A DNA stretch of 64,000 nucleotides, taken from contig NZ_CP009512.1 in NCBI RefSeq assembly GCF_000970205.1, forward strand, positions 2,542,001 through 2,606,000. The letters run 5' to 3'. This document shows, piece by piece, positions 36,701-46,677 of this stretch. The stretch's first letter is position 1, and every line of letters starts with the position of its first letter. The notes below the pieces were generated by a model. The model was given only the letters and a program-made list of their open reading frames with translations, was not told the DNA's origin and did not search any database. A program made the translations under genes and the position numbers. The DNA is from Methanosarcina mazei S-6. Its GTDB lineage: Archaea > Halobacteriota > Methanosarcinia > Methanosarcinales > Methanosarcinaceae.

Positions 36701-37495
36701 TTATTTCGTATTCGCTTGAAGAAAGCTGCGCACCTCGGCATTGAAAATCTCCGGTGCCTCAAGGCTGCAATCATGACCGACGCCGGGTATGATCACAAGC
36801 TTCGATGCTGGAATCCTGGCATGCAGATCCTCGGCAACGTAAAGAGGAGAACGCTGATCGGCTTCACCATACAGCAGCAGTGTAGGTACTTTGATAGTTG
36901 GAAGCATGTCACGAAGATCAGCCTCAGCGAAAGAGCGTAGTATCACTCTCATTCCGGCGGGATGGAATTCTGACATAATTGTTGCGGTCTCATTGATTAC
37001 CTCTACAGGCACTGATTTTGTGAAAAGCGTTGGAATCCACTTTTCAACAACCTTCTGTGGTGGCAATCTGGATTGCTGAAGCCCCTGTTGTAAGCGTTCT
37101 TCCACTACATCGGGTGGAAGGGACCCTGCCCACCCGGCATAAGCCGAAGCCAGTATGAGAGACTTCGGGATGCTGGAGTAACGACGGTAAAATTCAAGTG
37201 CGAGTCCGGCACCGAATGACAGACCGAGAATGTGAGGCTTTACCAGGCCGATTTCCTCGATAAATGCAGCAAGACAGTCTGCAAAGTCAGGCAAACGGAA
37301 AGTTTCCGGTGGATCTGTCGAGCGTCCACATCCTGGTGCATCCCAGGCCACCACTGTGAACTCGTCGGACAGTTCATCAAGCTGCCTGCGCCACATCCGG
37401 CTGTCACTAAGAGCCCCGTGAAGAAGAATCAGGGGCGACCCCTCTCCCTTCCTCTCGAATGCGATGTGCAACCCATTTATTTCTACCTCATCCAT
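36701..37495 (-). CDS. Alpha/beta-hydrolase fold enzyme
   Basis: 264 residues with the full fold: the oxyanion segment LILLHGALSDSRMW, AWDAPGCGRS, the nucleophile elbow GLSFGAG (Ser), an acidic residue in LLLYGEADQRSP, and the catalytic His in GVGHDCSLE. A cap domain lies around residues 130-200. Relatives are esterases, proline iminopeptidases and dienelactone or 3-oxoadipate-enol-lactone hydrolases; the substrate is unknown. Its codon use looks somewhat more GC-rich at third positions than its neighbours', so transfer from bacteria is possible. The ATG has GGGG seven bases upstream. Confidence 0.85.
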   Translation of the reverse strand: MDEVEINGLHIAFERKGEGSPLILLHGALSDSRMWRRQLDELSDEFTVVAWDAPGCGRSTDPPETFRLPDFADCLAAFIEEIGLVKPHILGLSFGAGLALEFYRRYSSIPKSLILASAYAGWAGSLPPDVVEERLQQGLQQSRLPPQKVVEKWIPTLFTKSVPVEVINETATIMSEFHPAGMRVILRSFAEADLRDMLPTIKVPTLLLYGEADQRSPLYVAEDLHARIPASKLVIIPGVGHDCSLEAPEIFNAEVRSFLQANTK

Positions 37496-37908
37496 ATATT
37501 AGCCCCATAACCAGATTTAGCATTTTTATGTATTTACTTTATGAATCATAAATAAGGCTCTTTAGATTAAGGTTCTTTAGAAAATCTGTCAAGACCAGAA
37601 TAGCAGGTTAAAATTTTCGTTTTATATCGATCCTGGGAGGACATTTTAACTATTGTTTTCCCGGCTAGTAGAAATATGGAAACCTTCCTGTATTTGTCCA
37701 GTTTCTACATAATAAAGGTATTACCTTCCACGCAGTATATGTCCAGTTTATCCGGTTTTACCTCAGTTACTTTTTAATGCCAATAAAAACTTTTATAAAA
37801 TAACTTATCAAGGATAAAGAAGGATCCCTTAACCATACCTTTTAATAGCCCCACTGCAGTAATTATGCAGAATTATACACTGTAAATCATATTCAGGTGA
37901 CTTTTCCA
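37496..37908. other. Divergent region upstream of the aminotransferase gene
   Basis: Contains a TATA-like TTTTATAAAA at 37791-37800, which predicts transcription of the aminotransferase gene from about 37820, and nothing else I can support. Confidence 0.4.
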
Positions 37909-39066
37909 ATGTATTCAGACCGCATAAACGCATTACCCCCATACCTTTTTGCAGCTATCGATGAAGCAAGAGACGAATTAATTGCTAAGGGAGTGGACGT
38001 AATAGACCTTGGCGTGGGAGATCCCGACCTACCGACACACCCGCATATTGTTGAAGCCATGCAGAAGGCTGTCTGCGACCCCGGGACGCACCAGTACCCT
38101 TCTTATGCCGGGATGCCCGAATTCAGGAAGGCTGCGGCTGAATGGTGCAGGAAATATAAAGGAATTGAGATCGACCCCGCAACTGAAGTCCTTTCCCTGA
38201 TAGGGTCAAAAGAAGCTGTGGCTCACATCCCGCTGGCTTTCGTCAATCCCGGAGATGTTGTGCTCTATACTGAGCCAGGGTATCCCGTATATAAGATCGG
38301 GACTCTTTTTGCAGGTGGAGAACCGTATCCTCTGCCCCTCAAGGCTGAAAATAGTTTCCTGCCTGACCTGGACTCAATCCCTGAAGATGTTCTGAAGAAA
38401 TCCAGACTCTTCTTCTTTAATTACCCGAATAACCCAACTGCAGCAACTGCTGATATGGCGTTCTTTGAGAAAGTAGTAAAGTTCTGTAAAAAGCATGACA
38501 TCATTGCCGTCCATGACAACGCGTACTGCCAGATGGCTTACGACGGCTACGAAGCACCTTCTTTCCTTGCAGCAGAAGGGGCTATGGACATCGGCATGGA
38601 ACTCTATTCCCACTCGAAAACCTATAATATGACAGGCTGGAGACTAGGTTTTGCGGTAGGAAATAAAGACCTGATAAAAGGGCTCGGGAAAGTCAAATCC
38701 AATGTGGACTCAGGCGTCTTTGATGCAATCCAGATCGCAGGCATCGCAGCCCTCTCATCCCCCCAGGACTGCGTTAATGAAACAAACAAAATCTACGAAG
38801 AAAGGCGGAATGCTCTTATAGAGGGGCTAACTGCCATGGGCCTTGAAGTAAAGCCCCCTAAAGCCACATTTTATATCTGGGCTCCGGTCCCGAAAGGCTT
38901 CACTTCGATCAGTTTTGCAAAACTCCTGCTCGAAGAAGCCGGAATTGTAGCTACTCCGGGAGTGGGCTTTGGAGATGCCGGCGAAGGCTATATCAGGTTT
39001 GCACTCACAAAGCCGGTTGAAAGGATCAAAGAAGCTGTGGAAAGGATGAAAAAGCTACAGCTCTAA
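37909..39066 (+). CDS. dapL: LL-diaminopimelate aminotransferase
   Basis: 385 residues, a class I/II PLP aminotransferase. Key segments are [39 protein letters not shown] and the PLP lysine in [15 protein letters not shown]. DapL converts tetrahydrodipicolinate plus glutamate to LL-diaminopimelate in one step of lysine synthesis; methanogens use this shortcut. The frame reaches a GTG at 37897, but the ATG at 37909 has AGGTGA eight bases upstream. A general aspartate-type aminotransferase is the main alternative. Confidence 0.88.
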   Translation: MYSDRINALPPYLFAAIDEARDELIAKGVDVIDLGVGDPDLPTHPHIVEAMQKAVCDPGTHQYPSYAGMPEFRKAAAEWCRKYKGIEIDPATEVLSLIGSKEAVAHIPLAFVNPGDVVLYTEPGYPVYKIGTLFAGGEPYPLPLKAENSFLPDLDSIPEDVLKKSRLFFFNYPNNPTAATADMAFFEKVVKFCKKHDIIAVHDNAYCQMAYDGYEAPSFLAAEGAMDIGMELYSHSKTYNMTGWRLGFAVGNKDLIKGLGKVKSNVDSGVFDAIQIAGIAALSSPQDCVNETNKIYEERRNALIEGLTAMGLEVKPPKATFYIWAPVPKGFTSISFAKLLLEEAGIVATPGVGFGDAGEGYIRFALTKPVERIKEAVERMKKLQL

Positions 39067-39341
39067 CTTACATTTTGATCCAGACAATAATTGAACCGGG
39101 ATCAAAGTGAATCAAAAATCATATGAGAAAAAAATCAGTCCGGCGGCACGATTGAAAAAGCCGCCAAAACCTTTTTTTCAAATTTTTCATCCGTGCCTTC
39201 TGCATTCGTTATTAAGAACATTAAAAAGAGGTTCTGTATTTAAGTTCAATATTCTGGTCCAGTACTTTAAGTCATTTCAAAAAACTAAGTCATTTCAGAA
39301 AAGCATTTCTTTTTTAAGCAATAAATTCCATGTAGACCAGC

Positions 39342-40112
39342 ATGCCAGAGCCCGCAAGAAAACCTGTTAAAGAACCCGAAGAACCTGCCGGAACCCCGAT
39401 AAAAGAACATTTCCAGCTCAAAGAAACCATAGTTACTATCGCAGCCTGCGACCGGAAATATATAGAAGCCGCAAAAGAAGCAATCCGCACCCACAGGGCG
39501 GTTCTTGAGACTTATATCCTTTCAGACCCCTATTTTCAGATCACACTCGAACCCTATGAATGCCCGAAAAATGCCCCTGAGGTCGTAAGGAGGATGATAA
39601 AAGCAGGAAACACGATAGGAATAGGGCCGATGAGTGCAGTTGCGGGCACTATCTCTGCCCTGGCAGTGGAAGCTATGGTAAAAGCCGGAGCAAAATATGC
39701 TATAGTAGACAACGGAGGAGATATCGCACTTATAAACGACAGGCCTGTTGTGGTCGGGATCTATTCGGGGCAGTCCCCTATCAGGAACCTGGGGCTTGTA
39801 TTCGAACCGCGTGACTCTATAACGGGTGTTTGCACCTCTGCAGGCACAGTAGGACCTTCAATCAGCTTCGGGATGGCAGATGCAGCTGCTGTGTTTTCTG
39901 ACGATGTTTCTCTTGCAGATGCGGCTGCAACAGCACTCGGGAACGAAGTGGGGACAGGAAAAGAGGCAGTAGAGATATCATTCAGGGCTATCAGGGGGAT
40001 TCCGGGAATAAAAGGCGCGCTTGTGATCCAGGGGGAGTACATAGGCATGTGGGGAGACCTGCCAGAGATTACAAGGGCAGATGTCAGGTACGAATACATT
40101 ACCAAGGCATAA
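39342..40112 (+). CDS. UPF0280 family (ApbE-related) protein
   Basis: 256 residues. The core from residue about 25 reads [22 protein letters not shown], then [26 protein letters not shown] and [13 protein letters not shown]. It is distantly related to the FAD-dependent flavin transferase ApbE. UPF0280 is common in methanogens; function unproven. The first 25 residues are Pro/Glu-rich and variable. No signal peptide is present, so it is cytoplasmic, unlike ApbE. It stands 275 bp after the aminotransferase gene and has no strong ribosome binding site. Confidence 0.85.
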   Translation: MPEPARKPVKEPEEPAGTPIKEHFQLKETIVTIAACDRKYIEAAKEAIRTHRAVLETYILSDPYFQITLEPYECPKNAPEVVRRMIKAGNTIGIGPMSAVAGTISALAVEAMVKAGAKYAIVDNGGDIALINDRPVVVGIYSGQSPIRNLGLVFEPRDSITGVCTSAGTVGPSISFGMADAAAVFSDDVSLADAAATALGNEVGTGKEAVEISFRAIRGIPGIKGALVIQGEYIGMWGDLPEITRADVRYEYITKA

Positions 40113-40129
40113 AGTTCCCTGAAGCTTTC

Positions 40130-40236
40130 AGATGCATTTTTAAGATGTATTTTCCAGATGTATTTTCCAGATGTTTTTTTAAGATGGATTTCCAGATGTT
40201 TTTTAGATGTATTTTCTAGATATATTCCAGATATAC
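40130..40236. repeat. Tandem array of degenerate 13-bp units
   Basis: AGATGTATTTTCC and variants repeat about eight times, starting 18 bp after the stop of the UPF0280 gene. The T-rich strand is that gene's sense strand. Confidence 0.8.
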
Positions 40237-40544
40237 TTTATATTTACAGGATTTTTTACGTGTTTAATAAAATGACTTTCATCTTACATTATAACAGTAA
40301 GGGGCGCAAATATTAATATATTATTGACATTATTTATGATAAAAACATTTAATTGGCGGCAGGTTAATTCTGTTTTTAAAAAGAATAACGGCATATTCCG
40401 TATAATTAGACAGCAGTTTCAGAAAAATTCCCCTGACTCATAAACGGTTCTTAAAAATAAGGTAACCAGTACAGTATTAAACACACCAGAAAACACACCA
40501 GAAAGCAATCAGTTATAAATGTTCAAAGCTGAAGTTTTTCAAAC

Positions 40545-40600
40545 CATAGTTTTCAAATCATAGTTTTCAAATCATAGTTTTCAAATCATAGTTTTCAAAG
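40545..40600. repeat. Four tandem copies of a 14-bp unit
   Basis: CATAGTTTTCAAAT is repeated four times (last copy with one change) just upstream of the histidine kinase start. This is the one array at a gene's 5' side. The rest of 40237-40544 is A/T-rich and holds no gene. Confidence 0.95.
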
Positions 40601-40626
40601 TTAGATTTAAAAGCTGGGGATCCTGA

Positions 40627-43278
40627 ATGAAGAAAAAGTTAAGAGAGCCTGGTGCCGAGACTACAGGAAATGAACGGGTGGAAGATCTTCTGAACCAGGC
40701 TGAACAATACATCAGGCTCGAGAACATTTCCTCACCTTCCCGGAAGATAAAAGAAAAAGGACTTGCTGAGATTACTGATGTTCAGGCGGTCCAGTCCCTC
40801 ATGGAGGACTTTTATAAGCTTGCCCGCATCCCTATGTGCCTGGAAGACCTTGAAGGCAATATTCTGGTGGGCGTCGGCTGGCAGGATATCTGCATCAGGT
40901 ACCACAGGGCAGATCCTGAGACCTGCAAACGCTGTATCGAAAATAGTGCGAAGTTGGCAGAAGGTATTGCGCCTGGAGAGTTTAAGCTGTGCAGGTGCAG
41001 AAACAGTATGTGGAAGATGGTAACCCCAATTATCGTCAGCGATCAGCATGTAGGCAATATTTTTTCAGGGCACTTCTTTTTTGATGATGAACCTCTGGAT
41101 TATGAGTTTTTCCGAGCCAGGGCAGGAAAATATGGCTTTAATGAAAAGGAATACATAGAGGCTCTTGAAAAAGTCCCGAGGTTGAGCAGGGAAGCTGTAA
41201 ACACAGGAATGTCCTTCTTCATGAAATTTGCCAGCATGGTCTTACAGGTAAGTTACAGCAATTTCAGGTTATATCAGGCTCTGGAAGAACGCAACGTACT
41301 GATGAATTCGCTGCGTGAGAGTGAGGAAAAATGCCGCAGTTTTTTAGAGGCAGCAAATGAAGGGATATGGATAATTAACGCTGAAGATAAGACCATTTAT
41401 GTAAATAAAAAAATGTCCGGGATGCTGGGATATACTCAGCAAGAGATGATAGGCAGACCCGGGTGGGACTTCATAGATGAAAAAGACAGGTGTGTTTCCG
41501 AAAAGATCAGGGAAAAAAAGCATCAGGATATAGATGAAAGCCATGAATTCAAATTTATATGTAAAGATGGCTCTCCCTTATGGGCACTTGTTAATACCAA
41601 ATCCTTTTTTGACAGGGACGGAAATTTTGCAGGCTGTATCTGGATGTTCACAGATATCACAGACCGTAAACAGGCTGAAGAAGCCCTTATCAGGAGAGAA
41701 AATGAGTTCCGTACACTGGCTGAAAATTCTCCTGATATAATTGCCCGATATGACAGACAAAAACGCTACATTTACGTTAACCCTGCTGCTGCAGAGCCTT
41801 CAGGTTACTCTCCGGAAGAAATCATGGGGAAAAACAGTATTGAACTGGGAATAGATCCTGAAACAACAAAGTTCTGGGAAGAGAGTATTGAAAACGTTTT
41901 CATAACAGGAAAACCCGAAACAATTGAATTCAATTACATGTCCCCTGAAGGAAAAGATTACTATTTTAATACACAGCTGGTTCCTGAATTTATTGATGAG
42001 AAAGTAAACTCTGTCCTTGCCATTTCCCGTGATATAACAGATAAAAAAATAGCAGAAGCTAAATTGAAAGAAACACTTGAGAATCTGGAAAGATTGGTAA
42101 GAAAAAGAACCGCAGAACTGGAAAAAGCCTATTATTCATTAAAAGAAAGCGAAAAAGGCCTTGCTGAAGCCCAGGAAATGGCCCATATAGGGAACTGGGA
42201 ATGGGATATTGCAGCTAATAAAACATACTGGTCTGAAGAAATGTACCATATTTTCGGACGGGATACTAACAGGCCAGCTCCGGTTTACACTGAACACCTG
42301 AATTATATACATCCCGATGACAGGGACTATTTTGACTCCTCCACAAGGAAAGCTGGAAGTGAAAAAACTTCCAGTATTGAGTACAGGATTGTGCTGGACA
42401 GCGGGGAGGAACGTACAGTACACATGCGGGCTCAGGCAGTTTTTAATGAGGAAAATATCCCCATTAAAGTAAAAGGAACGGTTCAGGATATCACTGAGCG
42501 TAAAAAAGCCGAACAGACACTTGTAAACCTTGAGATAGCCCGTAAGAAGGAAATCCACCACAGGATAAAGAATAACCTCCAGGTCATATCATCTCTTCTG
42601 GATCTCCAGGCTGAAAATTTCAGCAGCAAGACATGCATTAAAAACTCCGATGTTCTTAATGCTTTCAGGGAAAGCCAGGACAGAATAATGTCTATTGCCC
42701 TGATTCACGAAGAACTCCATGAAGGCGGAGGAAATAACGCACTGTATTTTTCTCCTTATCTTGAAAAACTCGTTGAGAATCTTTTCCAGACATACAGCCT
42801 TGGAAATGCCAGCATCAGTTTATATACGGATCTTGAAGAGGATATATTTTTTGACATGGATACGGCTGTTCCTTTAGGGATAATTGTCAATGAACTTGTT
42901 TCCAACTCTTTAAAACACGCATTTAAAGGTAGAAGCGAAGGGGAAATTCAGATCAAACTATTTAAAGAAGGGAGTGGCGGAGAAGAAAAAACCGAAAGCG
43001 GAATGGAAAAGAATAAGAAAAGACCTGCTGGAAAGGATACAGGCACTGCAGATACAGGTTATGTACTGGTTGTCTCGGATGACGGGGCTGGAATTCCTGA
43101 AACAATAAATCTGGAAAACTCGGATTCTCTTGGTTTGCAGCTTGTAAACATCCTGGTAGACCAGCTTGAAGGGGAAATCGAGCTAAAGAGAGATAACGGT
43201 ACTGAATTCATGATAAAAATCAATGTACGGCAAGGTTCTTTAAAGTCCCAGGCTGAGGAAAAAAACTCACAAAACTGA
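40627..43278 (+). CDS. PocR-PAS sensor histidine kinase
   Basis: 883 residues, soluble. An N-terminal PocR domain (about 56-220) has a cysteine set (CKRC and LCRC) and SGHFFFDD. PAS domains lie at about 229-345, 352-475 and 510-630, two of them closing with the ITDRKQAEE/ITERKKAEQ type of PAC tail. A coiled coil separates the second and third. The kinase is the HisKA_2 type: HHRIKNNLQVISSLLDLQ (phospho-His near 643), then NELVSNSLKHAF, DDGAGIP and LGLQLV. PocR domains bind small hydrocarbon ligands and PAS domains often bind haem or flavin, so it senses a cytoplasmic signal. No response regulator is adjacent. GGGGA precedes the ATG. Confidence 0.92.
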   Translation: MKKKLREPGAETTGNERVEDLLNQAEQYIRLENISSPSRKIKEKGLAEITDVQAVQSLMEDFYKLARIPMCLEDLEGNILVGVGWQDICIRYHRADPETCKRCIENSAKLAEGIAPGEFKLCRCRNSMWKMVTPIIVSDQHVGNIFSGHFFFDDEPLDYEFFRARAGKYGFNEKEYIEALEKVPRLSREAVNTGMSFFMKFASMVLQVSYSNFRLYQALEERNVLMNSLRESEEKCRSFLEAANEGIWIINAEDKTIYVNKKMSGMLGYTQQEMIGRPGWDFIDEKDRCVSEKIREKKHQDIDESHEFKFICKDGSPLWALVNTKSFFDRDGNFAGCIWMFTDITDRKQAEEALIRRENEFRTLAENSPDIIARYDRQKRYIYVNPAAAEPSGYSPEEIMGKNSIELGIDPETTKFWEESIENVFITGKPETIEFNYMSPEGKDYYFNTQLVPEFIDEKVNSVLAISRDITDKKIAEAKLKETLENLERLVRKRTAELEKAYYSLKESEKGLAEAQEMAHIGNWEWDIAANKTYWSEEMYHIFGRDTNRPAPVYTEHLNYIHPDDRDYFDSSTRKAGSEKTSSIEYRIVLDSGEERTVHMRAQAVFNEENIPIKVKGTVQDITERKKAEQTLVNLEIARKKEIHHRIKNNLQVISSLLDLQAENFSSKTCIKNSDVLNAFRESQDRIMSIALIHEELHEGGGNNALYFSPYLEKLVENLFQTYSLGNASISLYTDLEEDIFFDMDTAVPLGIIVNELVSNSLKHAFKGRSEGEIQIKLFKEGSGGEEKTESGMEKNKKRPAGKDTGTADTGYVLVVSDDGAGIPETINLENSDSLGLQLVNILVDQLEGEIELKRDNGTEFMIKINVRQGSLKSQAEEKNSQN

Positions 43279-43425
43279 GGATTTGTGATTTAAAATTAAA
43301 ATAGATAAAATTAAAACTGCAAATCCCTATTTTTATATCCTGTTTTTAAATATACTTCGAATTCCGGCATATCAGGGCTGTTTCAATGATCCCCTGTTTA
43401 CGTGAATCTTTATATTAAGGGGGAG

Positions 43426-43435
43426 TTATATAATT
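43426..43435 (+). promoter_or_regulatory. TATA box upstream of the aldehyde oxidoreductase operon
   Basis: TTATATAATT predicts transcription from about 43458, upstream of both the small ORF at 43489 and the oxidoreductase gene. Confidence 0.45.
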
Positions 43436-43488
43436 GAATATATTTAATTTATATCGCTTCAAGCCAGAATTAGATTTCATTGAGGCAG

Positions 43489-43590
43489 ATGTTTGAAAGT
43501 GATCCGGCGGTTTCTCTTTTGAGCCAGTTTCTGGGACTGGAGCTGGGGATTGCTGCCGGAAACCGGAAGAAAGAATATTCCAAAAACTAA
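43489..43590 (+). CDS. Possible 33-aa leader or small protein
   Basis: Begins MFESDPAVSLLSQFLG and ends in a basic tail (NRKKEYSKN). It has a hydrophobic middle and lies within the predicted leader, 27 bp before the oxidoreductase ATG. GAGG is present but only three bases from the ATG. It might be a leader peptide or chance. Confidence 0.3.
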   Translation: MFESDPAVSLLSQFLGLELGIAAGNRKKEYSKN

Positions 43591-43617
43591 AAAAGATACT
43601 ATGGGAGGAAATAATCT

Positions 43618-45444
43618 ATGTTAGGGGGCTATGCGGGAAAAATTCTAGATGTTGACCTTGAAACAGGAGAGCTTAAGGACAAAATGCCGGATGAAGAGAT
43701 ACTGAGGAGGTATATTGGAGGGAAAGGTCTCGGACTGAAACTCATATACGATGAGTTCAGGGATGATATGCAGCCCTTTGACCCGGATAACCTCCTTGTA
43801 TTCTCAACAGGCCCTGCCACAGGAGCAAGAGTGCCAACCAGCGGGCGTTTCCATGTGCTTACGAGTAAATCTCCGCTTACAGGGGCAGTCGGGAGCGGGA
43901 ACTCAGGAGGGAAATGGGGACCTTACCTGAAGTTTGCAGGTTATGACGCAATAGTTATAAGAGGCATTTCTGAGAAACCTGTTTACCTGACCATTATAGA
44001 TGGGAAGGCTGAACTTGTCGAAGCTCCTGAAATCTGGGGCATGACCGTACCTGCTGTTACGGAAGAACTGCTAAACAGGGCAGGGACAGACCCGAAGAAA
44101 ACTTCCATTGCGTGTATAGGGCCAGCTGGCGAGAACCTGAGCCTCATATCCTGTATTATGAACGACGAATACAGGGCAGCAGGCAGGACAGGTTCAGGGG
44201 CTGTTATGGGCAGCAAGAAATTAAAAGCCATTGTTGTTTCCGGAAACCAGAGGCAGAAATCCGCAAATCCGGAAATGCTTGCTGAAAAAGTTGCCGAATC
44301 CATGAGCCTCATCAGGGAAAACCCGGTAACAGGGCCAAAAGGAGGCCTGCATGTTTACGGGACTGCGGTCCTTGTGAACATAGTGAATGCACACGGAGCC
44401 TATTCCTCAAGAAACTTCCAGCAGAGCTATTTCCCTGAAGCCGATGAACAGAGCGGAGAAAAACTCGCTGAAAGTTATCTTACAGGGACTACAGGCTGCT
44501 GGGGCTGCCCGATTGTCTGCGGAAGAAAGTCCTTTGTTCCTGACGGCCCTTTCAGTGTAAAGTATACTGAAGGTCCTGAGTATGAGACAATTTTTGCTCT
44601 GGGCTCCAACTGCGGAGTAAAAGAGCTCGATGCTGTCATAAAAGCCAACCACTTCTGCAACGAGTTCGGGATAGATACGATTTCCATGGGAGGGACTATA
44701 GCCTGTGCCATGGAACTTGTAGAGAAAGGAAAAATTCCCGAAGAAAAATTACTGGGTTTTAACCTGAGGTTCGGGGACCCCGGAGCAATGGTTGAGTGCG
44801 TCTGGAGGGCAGCGTATAAAGCAGGTTTTGGGGCTGACCTTGCGCTTGGCTCGAGAAAGCTTGCGGAAAAGTATCAGGCTCCGGAATACGCAATAAACGT
44901 CAAAGGCATGGAACTTCCTGCCTATGACCCCCGTCCGATCCAGGGGATAGGGCTTGAATATGCAACCTCAAATCGCGGAGGAGACCACGTTTACGGCTAT
45001 ACCATTCCATCCGAACTCCTCGGGATTCCTGAGAAGCGTGACCCTTATTCAACGGAAGGAAAGCCGGAGTGGACCATTTTTATGCAGGATCTTGGTTCGG
45101 TGATCAACTCAAGTGTTATCTGCCTCTTTACCAGTTTTGCCCTCGGGCTTCCCCAGTATGCAGGGATGCTCCAGGCTATCACGGGCATGGAACTTGATCC
45201 CGAAAAACTGCTTAAGATAGGGGAGAGGATTACGAACCTTGAGCGCCATATGAACAACAGGTACGGCTTTAACAGCGTTCAGGACGCTCTCCCAAAGCGC
45301 CTTACAGCAGAACCCACCCCCGCCGGACCTTCCAGGGGACAGGTCTCTCATGTGCCTGAAATGATTGATAAATATTACGAACTCAGAGGCTGGATTGATG
45401 GAGTGCCCACGGAAGAAAAGTTAAAAGAACTCGGGATTGCCTGA
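43618..45444 (+). CDS. aor: Aldehyde ferredoxin oxidoreductase
   Basis: 608 residues, full length. It oxidises aldehydes to acids with ferredoxin as acceptor, using a tungsten (or molybdenum) bis-pyranopterin and one 4Fe-4S cluster. The N-terminal domain starts GGYAGKILDVDLETGE and includes IGGKGLGLKL and SGNSGGKWGP. The cluster ligands are CWGCPIVC near residue 293 and a Cys near 502 (SSVICLF). Pterin contacts such as RGGDHVYGYT are also visible. GGGAGG lies before the ATG. Its stop overlaps the ATG of the MoaD-like gene, so the two are coupled. Confidence 0.94.
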   Translation: MLGGYAGKILDVDLETGELKDKMPDEEILRRYIGGKGLGLKLIYDEFRDDMQPFDPDNLLVFSTGPATGARVPTSGRFHVLTSKSPLTGAVGSGNSGGKWGPYLKFAGYDAIVIRGISEKPVYLTIIDGKAELVEAPEIWGMTVPAVTEELLNRAGTDPKKTSIACIGPAGENLSLISCIMNDEYRAAGRTGSGAVMGSKKLKAIVVSGNQRQKSANPEMLAEKVAESMSLIRENPVTGPKGGLHVYGTAVLVNIVNAHGAYSSRNFQQSYFPEADEQSGEKLAESYLTGTTGCWGCPIVCGRKSFVPDGPFSVKYTEGPEYETIFALGSNCGVKELDAVIKANHFCNEFGIDTISMGGTIACAMELVEKGKIPEEKLLGFNLRFGDPGAMVECVWRAAYKAGFGADLALGSRKLAEKYQAPEYAINVKGMELPAYDPRPIQGIGLEYATSNRGGDHVYGYTIPSELLGIPEKRDPYSTEGKPEWTIFMQDLGSVINSSVICLFTSFALGLPQYAGMLQAITGMELDPEKLLKIGERITNLERHMNNRYGFNSVQDALPKRLTAEPTPAGPSRGQVSHVPEMIDKYYELRGWIDGVPTEEKLKELGIA

Positions 45445-45746
45445 TGGGAAACAACGGGAAAATGAAAATAAATGTGAAATTTCTTGCCTCTATCCGCGAG
45501 ATAGCCGGGGCTCACGAGATGCAGTTTGAACTGAATTCAGGGTATACTGTAAAAGACCTCCTTGAATTTCTGGAACTTCGTTTTGGAGCGGAGTTTAAAG
45601 AAGCGGCGGGAAAACCCTTCGAGGACGAGAATCCCAGGTTAAGATTCCTTGTTAACGGAAGAGATATTGATTATCTCCGGGGACCCGGAACAGAATTGAA
45701 GGAAGGAGACCTTGTCGTCCTCATCCCTCCGGTTGGAGGAGGTTAA
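45444..45746 (+). CDS. MoaD/ThiS-family sulfur carrier
   Basis: About 100 residues with the ubiquitin-like fold (KINVKFLASIREIAGAHEMQ, then GYTVKDLLEFLELRFG) and the essential C-terminal Gly-Gly (VVLIPPVGGG). MoaD carries sulfur as a thiocarboxylate into molybdopterin. Coupling to the oxidoreductase gene points to supply of the tungstopterin cofactor, an arrangement common in archaea. The last codon and stop lie inside the first unit of a tandem array. Confidence 0.9.
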   Translation: MGNNGKMKINVKFLASIREIAGAHEMQFELNSGYTVKDLLEFLELRFGAEFKEAAGKPFEDENPRLRFLVNGRDIDYLRGPGTELKEGDLVVLIPPVGGG

Positions 45747-45845
45747 GTGAGAGAAGGTTAAGTGAGAGAAGGTTAAGTGAGAGAAGGTTAAGTGAGAGAA
45801 GGTTAAGTGAGAGAAGGTTAAGTGAGAGAAGGTTAAGTGAGAGAT
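45741..45845. repeat. Seven tandem copies of a 15-bp unit at the moaD 3' end
   Basis: GGTTAAGTGAGAGAA is repeated six times exactly plus one near copy. The first unit supplies the final Gly codon and TAA of the MoaD-like gene. There are no spacers between units. Confidence 0.95.
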
Positions 45846-45914
45846 ATAGAAAAAAGTAAATAAAAATGCTTGAATTAAGAAAGGACAAAACAGTCAGGGA
45901 AAAGTGGTGGAAAT

Positions 45915-46496
45915 TTGAAAGCTCTGATAATTATGGACATGACAAATGACTTCGTATTCGAGAAATATGAACATGAAGGAAAAGAATACGAAGGCAGGCT
46001 TGTAGCCCCGCTGGGGAAGACGATAGTCGAGCCTATTGAAGCCCTGGTGAAAAAAGTGGTTAACAGCGGTACAGTCTCTCTTTTCAGGATTTCCAAAGAC
46101 CACTACGACGCTTTTACAAACCCCGAACTTGAACTGAAGGTGGCAGAGCTTGGAATTGACGAAGTGTTCATGACAGGGCTTGTCGATGAGGTCTGCATCT
46201 ACCATAACACTCTCGGATTTCTCGAAAGAGGATTTCGGACAAATGTCGTTAGAGGCTGTACCGCCCCTTTTGACCCGGAAAAGGGAAGAGAATCTCTGGG
46301 GGAACTCGATGCCTGTGGCACGAAGATGGTCGATGATATCCCTTCTGACATAGGTGTGATTCTCCTTCTCGAAGACGAACACGATGAGAACTCAGAAGAA
46401 ATAAAATCCGGAAGCTGGCCTCCCCATAGTATGAAAGGAACTCCAGGAGCCCTTACAATAAAACCTATAAGAGAGGCGCTTGAGAGCAGAAAATAA
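45915..46496 (+). CDS. Isochorismatase-fold cysteine hydrolase
   Basis: 193 residues. The catalytic triad is present: Asp8 (IIMDMTNDF), Lys61 (SKDHYDAF) and Cys94 (EVCIYH). The following GFRTNVVRGCTAPFD is also typical. The segment between Asp and Lys is shorter than in nicotinamidases, and a C-terminal extension rich in Asp and Glu follows. Relatives hydrolyse nicotinamide, isochorismate, ureidomalonate or peroxy substrates; which one is unclear. The start is TTG with GTGGTGG upstream. Confidence 0.85.
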   Translation: MKALIIMDMTNDFVFEKYEHEGKEYEGRLVAPLGKTIVEPIEALVKKVVNSGTVSLFRISKDHYDAFTNPELELKVAELGIDEVFMTGLVDEVCIYHNTLGFLERGFRTNVVRGCTAPFDPEKGRESLGELDACGTKMVDDIPSDIGVILLLEDEHDENSEEIKSGSWPPHSMKGTPGALTIKPIREALESRK

Positions 46497-46677
46497 GAAT
46501 GAAAAAATGAAATAAAAAGAAAAGAGGAAAGAGGAACGAAAATAGGGACAGAAAAAATCCGAATAATGTCTTTATTTTTTCTGTTTCAAGCCCTTTTTCT
46601 ATTTTTTTCTTTTCTCTTCTTTTCTCTTCTTTTTTCTTAGCCATCCCTTCCTTTCATATTGCAGGTCGATCTCAGGC

